The position numbers and the translations under genes are program-made. This document shows positions 7,863 to 10,576 of a stretch of 10,576 nt of DNA, one piece after another. The notes under the pieces were generated by a model. That model made no database searches. It saw nothing but the letters and a program-made list of their open reading frames with translations, and had not been told where the DNA came from. This DNA is from CAYOOT01 sp964405665 (GTDB taxonomy: Bacteria; Bdellovibrionota_C; UBA2361; SZUA-149; CAZDWZ01). The stretch lies in the NCBI GenBank assembly GCA_964405665.1, contig CAYOOT010000082.1, positions 1-10,576 on the forward strand, written 5' to 3'. Within the stretch, counting starts at the first letter, position 1, and each line of letters begins with the position of its first letter.

Positions 7863-8516
7863 TTGTTCGATTTGCCCCCCCAAACGATCCTTTGTGAAGA
7901 AAAAGACAGCCCGGAATTTTCTCTCAGCAATCAAATAGATAAAAATATACTGGATCAATATTTATCTTTAAAAAAGAAAAAAAGCTTTTATCTCGGCAGA
8001 TCGGCTGCACATCGAGCTTTGGCCTTGTGCGGATTAGTCAATCCTCCGGCAATTATGTTCGACTCAAAAAACAATCCTCTTTGGCCCGAGGGATTCACCG
8101 GATCAATTAGTCACACCGATAACTTGGCTCTGGCAGTAGTTTCTTCCAACAAAAATATTCTTTCCTTAGGAATCGATTTAGAATTCCAAAGAACAAAAAT
8201 ACCAGCAAAATTAAAAGAAAGAATTTGTGTCGAATCGGAACTTGTTTGGTGTCAAGCAGAACAAACTGATCTGCGTACTCTGATTATTTTTTCCGCTAAA
8301 GAAGCAATTTATAAGGCTCTTTATCCGATTTGTAAAAAATTTTTCGGTTTTAAAGCTGTTGAACTTCTGCCAATTGACGCTGGAAAATTCCAAGCTCGAC
8401 TGTTGGTTGATTTGGCTGAAGATCTGAAAAAAGGCTATCAATTTGAAATAAAATACGCCTTAAAAATGAATTATATTTATGCTCTGACAATCATTTTTAA
8501 GAATGACAAAAAATAA
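7863..8516 (+). CDS. 4'-phosphopantetheinyl transferase, EntD/Sfp-like
   Basis: A 217-residue PPTase that moves 4'-phosphopantetheine from CoA to the conserved serine of a carrier protein, making it active. Motifs: GRSAAHRAL (45-53, basic CoA-binding segment), GSISHT (80-85, P1b-like), LGIDLE (102-107; D105 and E107 bind Mg2+) and FSAKEAIYKALYP (143-155; E147 is the third Mg ligand, K151 catalytic). The FSAKEAIYKALYP form and the two-repeat length of over 200 residues point to the EntD/Sfp group and not to the ~120-residue AcpS that serves fatty-acid ACP. Start is TTG 7863 (see the Shine-Dalgarno entry); no ATG fits. It is 23 bp after the oxidoreductase and 23 bp before the ACP, so the ACP is its likely partner. 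The C-terminus (NDKK) is lysine-rich and ordinary. Confidence 0.88.
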   Translation: MFDLPPQTILCEEKDSPEFSLSNQIDKNILDQYLSLKKKKSFYLGRSAAHRALALCGLVNPPAIMFDSKNNPLWPEGFTGSISHTDNLALAVVSSNKNILSLGIDLEFQRTKIPAKLKERICVESELVWCQAEQTDLRTLIIFSAKEAIYKALYPICKKFFGFKAVELLPIDAGKFQARLLVDLAEDLKKGYQFEIKYALKMNYIYALTIIFKNDKK

Positions 8517-8539
8517 ACAATAATGATAAGAGATATTTA

Positions 8540-8833
8540 ATGAACAAAAAAGTAAACGCCGATTTAACGATTGATCAGATTATTTCCATGGTTCAAGAAA
8601 CTATAAGTTTGGTTTTTGGAAATAAGACCATTCAAATAACTTCCCAGACAACTGCCCTTGATGTTGCCGGTTGGAATTCTCTTTCTCATATGATCTTTAT
8701 GTCGCAAATTGAGAGTCAGTTTGGCGTTAGCTTCTCTGATGAAGAAATTTTTTCCATGGGCGATATCGGAGAATTGGCTAAGTTAATTAGCCAACATCTG
8801 GAGATGAAAGCTTCACTGGCCAATCCAGTTTAG
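8540..8833 (+). CDS. Stand-alone acyl carrier protein
   Basis: A 97-residue acidic four-helix carrier protein. The phosphopantetheine site is GWNSLSHM with S47. The usual Asp before the serine (DSL) is Asn here, a variant found in non-housekeeping carrier proteins. Flanking features fit the family: VQETISLVFG in helix I, FGVSFSDEEIFSM in loop/helix III and GELAKLISQHL in helix IV. It is about 20 residues longer than a fatty-acid ACP, with extra residues at both ends (MNKKVNAD and a tail after EMKAS). AAGAGA (8528-8533) is a good ribosome site. The gene sits directly after the PPTase that presumably activates it. It is more likely a dedicated carrier for a special acyl or aminoacyl group than the main fatty-acid AcpP, because fab genes are absent. 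Its TAG overlaps the stop codon of the convergent gene. Confidence 0.88.
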   Translation: MNKKVNADLTIDQIISMVQETISLVFGNKTIQITSQTTALDVAGWNSLSHMIFMSQIESQFGVSFSDEEIFSMGDIGELAKLISQHLEMKASLANPV

Positions 8834-9936
8834 TTACATTTGGCTTCTTTGATTTCTTGGATCATCCAAGTGCGCTTGGAATCCCCATTGTTCTCGAATT
8901 CAATTTTACCCGATGCTCCAAAAAATAATTTTTTATTGAGAATATAATCTCTAATTTCTTTTCCTGAATTATTATTGTTTCTCAATGCCGCAATTACAAT
9001 ATTAATCGCATCAAAAGTTAAGTATACTTCTTGATCTAAATATCTTTGGGGATAGCGCCTGGAAAATTCTTGATTTAATAATTCATAACTCTGGTTGTTC
9101 TTATCCATTAGGACTTCCAAGGTGCTAACATTATTGAGATATTGTAAAAAATCCCGATAAACGCTTTCTAACTGCGAACAAATCACAAAGCCCAGCATTT
9201 TTGCATTTAAACCCAATTCTTTTGCTTGCTTAAAAGCAATAGCCGAAGCAGGGCCAATCGCAAAGATCACAACCAAATCAGGCTTGGCCGCTTTTAATTT
9301 TAAAATTTCCACTCGCAGATCGGTGGCTGATTTTGTAAAAGGACTGCCGGCAACAATTTTGCAATCCCCTGCTTCACAGATTTGCTGCATGGAATTAAAT
9401 GCTTGTTGTCCCCATTCTTCTTCTGCGTATAAAACTGCTATATTTTTATATTTGTTTTCTAAGGCAAACTGGTAAGCTTTTTTGGCTGAATTATCTACTG
9501 TCGGAAAATTTCTTAAGATTAAATTACTTCCTTCGATTAATTTCGGATGAGTGGATTCTGCAAATAATAAAACTCCTGTTTTATCGACGATCGGTTTTAT
9601 CGCCATCGCCACACTTGTTAAAGTAGTAAAAACCAAAGGAACTTTATCGATTTCCACTAATTTTTTAAATGCCGTAAGTCCAGCTACCGTTTCACTTTTA
9701 CTGTCTTCTAAAACAAGCTCCAACTTTTTGCCGTTAATTCCTCCTTGTTTATTAGCCAGATCGATAGCGATCTCCGCTCCAATTTTATTCCCCGCTCCTA
9801 AGAAACTTAATGGTCCGGATAGAGGATAAATCGCTCCCAGCTTGATTGCTTGACTGTCTTCTGCAGAACAATGTGTTGTAAAAAATATATTGAAGAAGAA
9901 AAGAAAAAATAAAAGATAAATTTGTTTCATCAGCAT
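8830..9936 (-). CDS. Second periplasmic branched-chain-amino-acid-type substrate-binding protein
   Basis: A 368-residue type-I periplasmic binding protein (Peripla_BP_6/LivJ class), paralogous in fold to the one at 2547-3641 but clearly diverged. The signal peptide is very hydrophobic and Phe-rich (residues 3-25), with likely cleavage after CSA (25). The Cys at 23 is not in a lipobox (it is preceded by TTH), so a lipoprotein is not supported. Mature landmarks: KLGAIYPLSGPLSFLG (32-47), IAIDLANKQGGING (56-69), AVLYAEEEWGQQAF (167-180), LKAAKPDLVVIF (214-225) and the C-terminal FGASGKIEFENNGD (339-352), a typical LivJ ending. Start may be ATG 9936 or the in-frame ATG 9930 (MKQIYLL), which is more usual; neither has a strong ribosome site. 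No transporter membrane or ATPase gene is adjacent. It starts just after the rRNA terminator. Confidence 0.87.
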   Translation of the reverse strand: MLMKQIYLLFFLFFFNIFFTTHCSAEDSQAIKLGAIYPLSGPLSFLGAGNKIGAEIAIDLANKQGGINGKKLELVLEDSKSETVAGLTAFKKLVEIDKVPLVFTTLTSVAMAIKPIVDKTGVLLFAESTHPKLIEGSNLILRNFPTVDNSAKKAYQFALENKYKNIAVLYAEEEWGQQAFNSMQQICEAGDCKIVAGSPFTKSATDLRVEILKLKAAKPDLVVIFAIGPASAIAFKQAKELGLNAKMLGFVICSQLESVYRDFLQYLNNVSTLEVLMDKNNQSYELLNQEFSRRYPQRYLDQEVYLTFDAINIVIAALRNNNNSGKEIRDYILNKKLFFGASGKIEFENNGDSKRTWMIQEIKEAKCN

Positions 9937-9950
9937 ACAGAAATCTGCTC

Positions 9951-9990
9951 AAAAAAAATCCCCTTAGTTATATTTCTATAACTAAGGGGA
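9951..9990 (-). terminator. Intrinsic terminator of the rRNA operon
   Basis: Perfect 14-bp stem: TCCCCTTAGTTATA (9959-9972) pairs with TATAACTAAGGGGA (9977-9990) around a 4-nt loop. On the minus strand the hairpin is followed by eight T residues (9958-9951). It lies 7 nt beyond the end of the 5S gene, as expected for an rrn operon terminator. The plus-strand side has A residues after the stem, so it works in one direction only. Confidence 0.88.
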
Positions 9991-9997
9991 AAAAATC

Positions 9998-10106
9998 CCT
10001 GGCAGCGACCTACTTTCCCACCAATGGTAGTATCATCGGCGCTGGAGGACTTAACTACTGAGTTCGGAATGGGATCAGGTGTGACCCCTCCGCTAAAGCC
10101 GCCAGG
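9998..10106 (-). rRNA. rrf: 5S ribosomal RNA
   Basis: Read on the minus strand, it begins CCTGGCGGC and ends GTCGCTGCCAGG, closing the terminal helix. Inside are the conserved 5S stretches CACACCTGATCCCATTCCGA, CTCAGTAGTTAAG and TGGGAAAGTAGGTCGC. About 109 nt between the paired ends; the mature RNA may include a few more bases at each end. It lies about 180 bp after the 23S gene in the standard 23S-5S order. Confidence 0.95.
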
Positions 10107-10284
10107 AAAGTTAAACAACTTTTTAAAAGTAATTTATCTTTACTGTGACCTAGCTCAGCAAAAAACCTTATCACAACTTGTCGTCTTAAGCCACTTGGCG
10201 AAAGACGAATATTCTCCAAATGAATACCGGTAGACGAGCGAATATCGAAGAATCAAACAAGTGAAGTTCAAGAAAAAAAGTAAA
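10107..10284 (-). other. 23S-5S internal transcribed spacer with hairpins
   Basis: A 178-bp A/T-rich spacer with no tRNA. A hairpin at 10181-10208 has a 7-bp outer stem (TCGTCTT/AAGACGA), a 2x2 internal loop and a 3-bp inner stem (GCC/GGC) around a 4-nt loop. A small stem AAAGTT-AAAC-AACTTT (10107-10122) abuts the 5S end, and a palindrome ACTTTTTAAAAGT lies at 10118-10130. These are plausible rRNA-processing structures; the part near 10270-10285 would pair with sequence before the 23S 5' end outside the window. Confidence 0.6.

Positions 10285-10576
<292 letters not shown>

Noticed and set aside
8815..8870. Small inverted repeats ACTGG-CCAAT-CCAGT and CTTGGA-TCA-TCCAAG as a terminator between ACP and binding protein
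   Set aside because: Both stems are short and lie inside coding sequence, and neither is followed by a run of T residues on either strand.
9860..9936. Lipoprotein signal at Cys23 of the second binding protein
   Set aside because: The residues before the cysteine (TTH) do not form a lipobox; a CSA signal peptidase I site fits better.
10144..10165. TGACCTAGCTCAGC in the spacer, like the D-arm of a tRNA
   Set aside because: No anticodon arm, T-arm (GGTTCGA) or acceptor pairing follows, and it is on the strand opposite to the rRNA transcript.
9930..10233. Short open reading frames on both strands over the 5S region
   Set aside because: They overlap the 5S rRNA gene, terminator and spacer and have no protein-like features.

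Overview
The window is an AT-rich stretch of bacterial chromosome. It has eight protein genes and the 3' end of a ribosomal RNA operon. Both periplasmic binding proteins carry Sec signal peptides, and the left edge holds a large Ig-repeat/FG-GAP protein, so a Gram-negative envelope is likely. Ig repeats of this kind and the overall base composition would suit a low-GC bdellovibrio-like or other environmental proteobacterial relative. That placement is only an inference; the 23S fragment at the right end is the best material for testing it.

Layout, left to right. (1) Positions 1-2537, plus strand: the 3' part of a large, presumably secreted or surface-exposed protein. It has alternating Ig-like domains in a ~660-bp tandem repeat and a C-terminal FG-GAP/VCBS-like propeller region. 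(2) Positions 2547-5020, minus strand: a two-gene unit of a GlcD/D-lactate-dehydrogenase-type flavoprotein followed by a LivJ-type periplasmic binding protein. (3) Positions 5054-6304, plus strand: a PLP aminotransferase, divergent from the flavoprotein across only 33 bp and probably translated from a leaderless or nearly leaderless mRNA. (4) Positions 6305-6543: a non-coding gap with a strong GC-rich palindrome (REP-like) and a plausible promoter. (5) Positions 6544-8833, plus strand: a tight three-gene operon of an FMN-dependent nitronate-monooxygenase/FabK-family oxidoreductase, an EntD/Sfp-like phosphopantetheinyl transferase and a stand-alone acyl carrier protein. (6) Positions 8830-9936, minus strand: a second LivJ-type periplasmic binding protein whose stop codon overlaps that of the carrier protein. 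(7) Positions 9951-10576, minus strand: rRNA operon terminator, 5S rRNA, spacer and the last ~290 nt of 23S rRNA.

How the genes may work together. The carrier protein and the transferase that activates it form an obvious functional pair. The flavin oxidoreductase in the same operon could act on a carrier-bound acyl chain, as FabK or PfaD-type enoyl reductases do, but no ketosynthase or ligase is visible. The two binding proteins have no permease or ATPase genes beside them. The D-2-hydroxyacid dehydrogenase and the aminotransferase both produce or consume 2-oxo acids, so the left-hand genes could concern 2-oxo/2-hydroxy/amino acid use. I see no transposase, CRISPR array, tRNA gene or phage gene.
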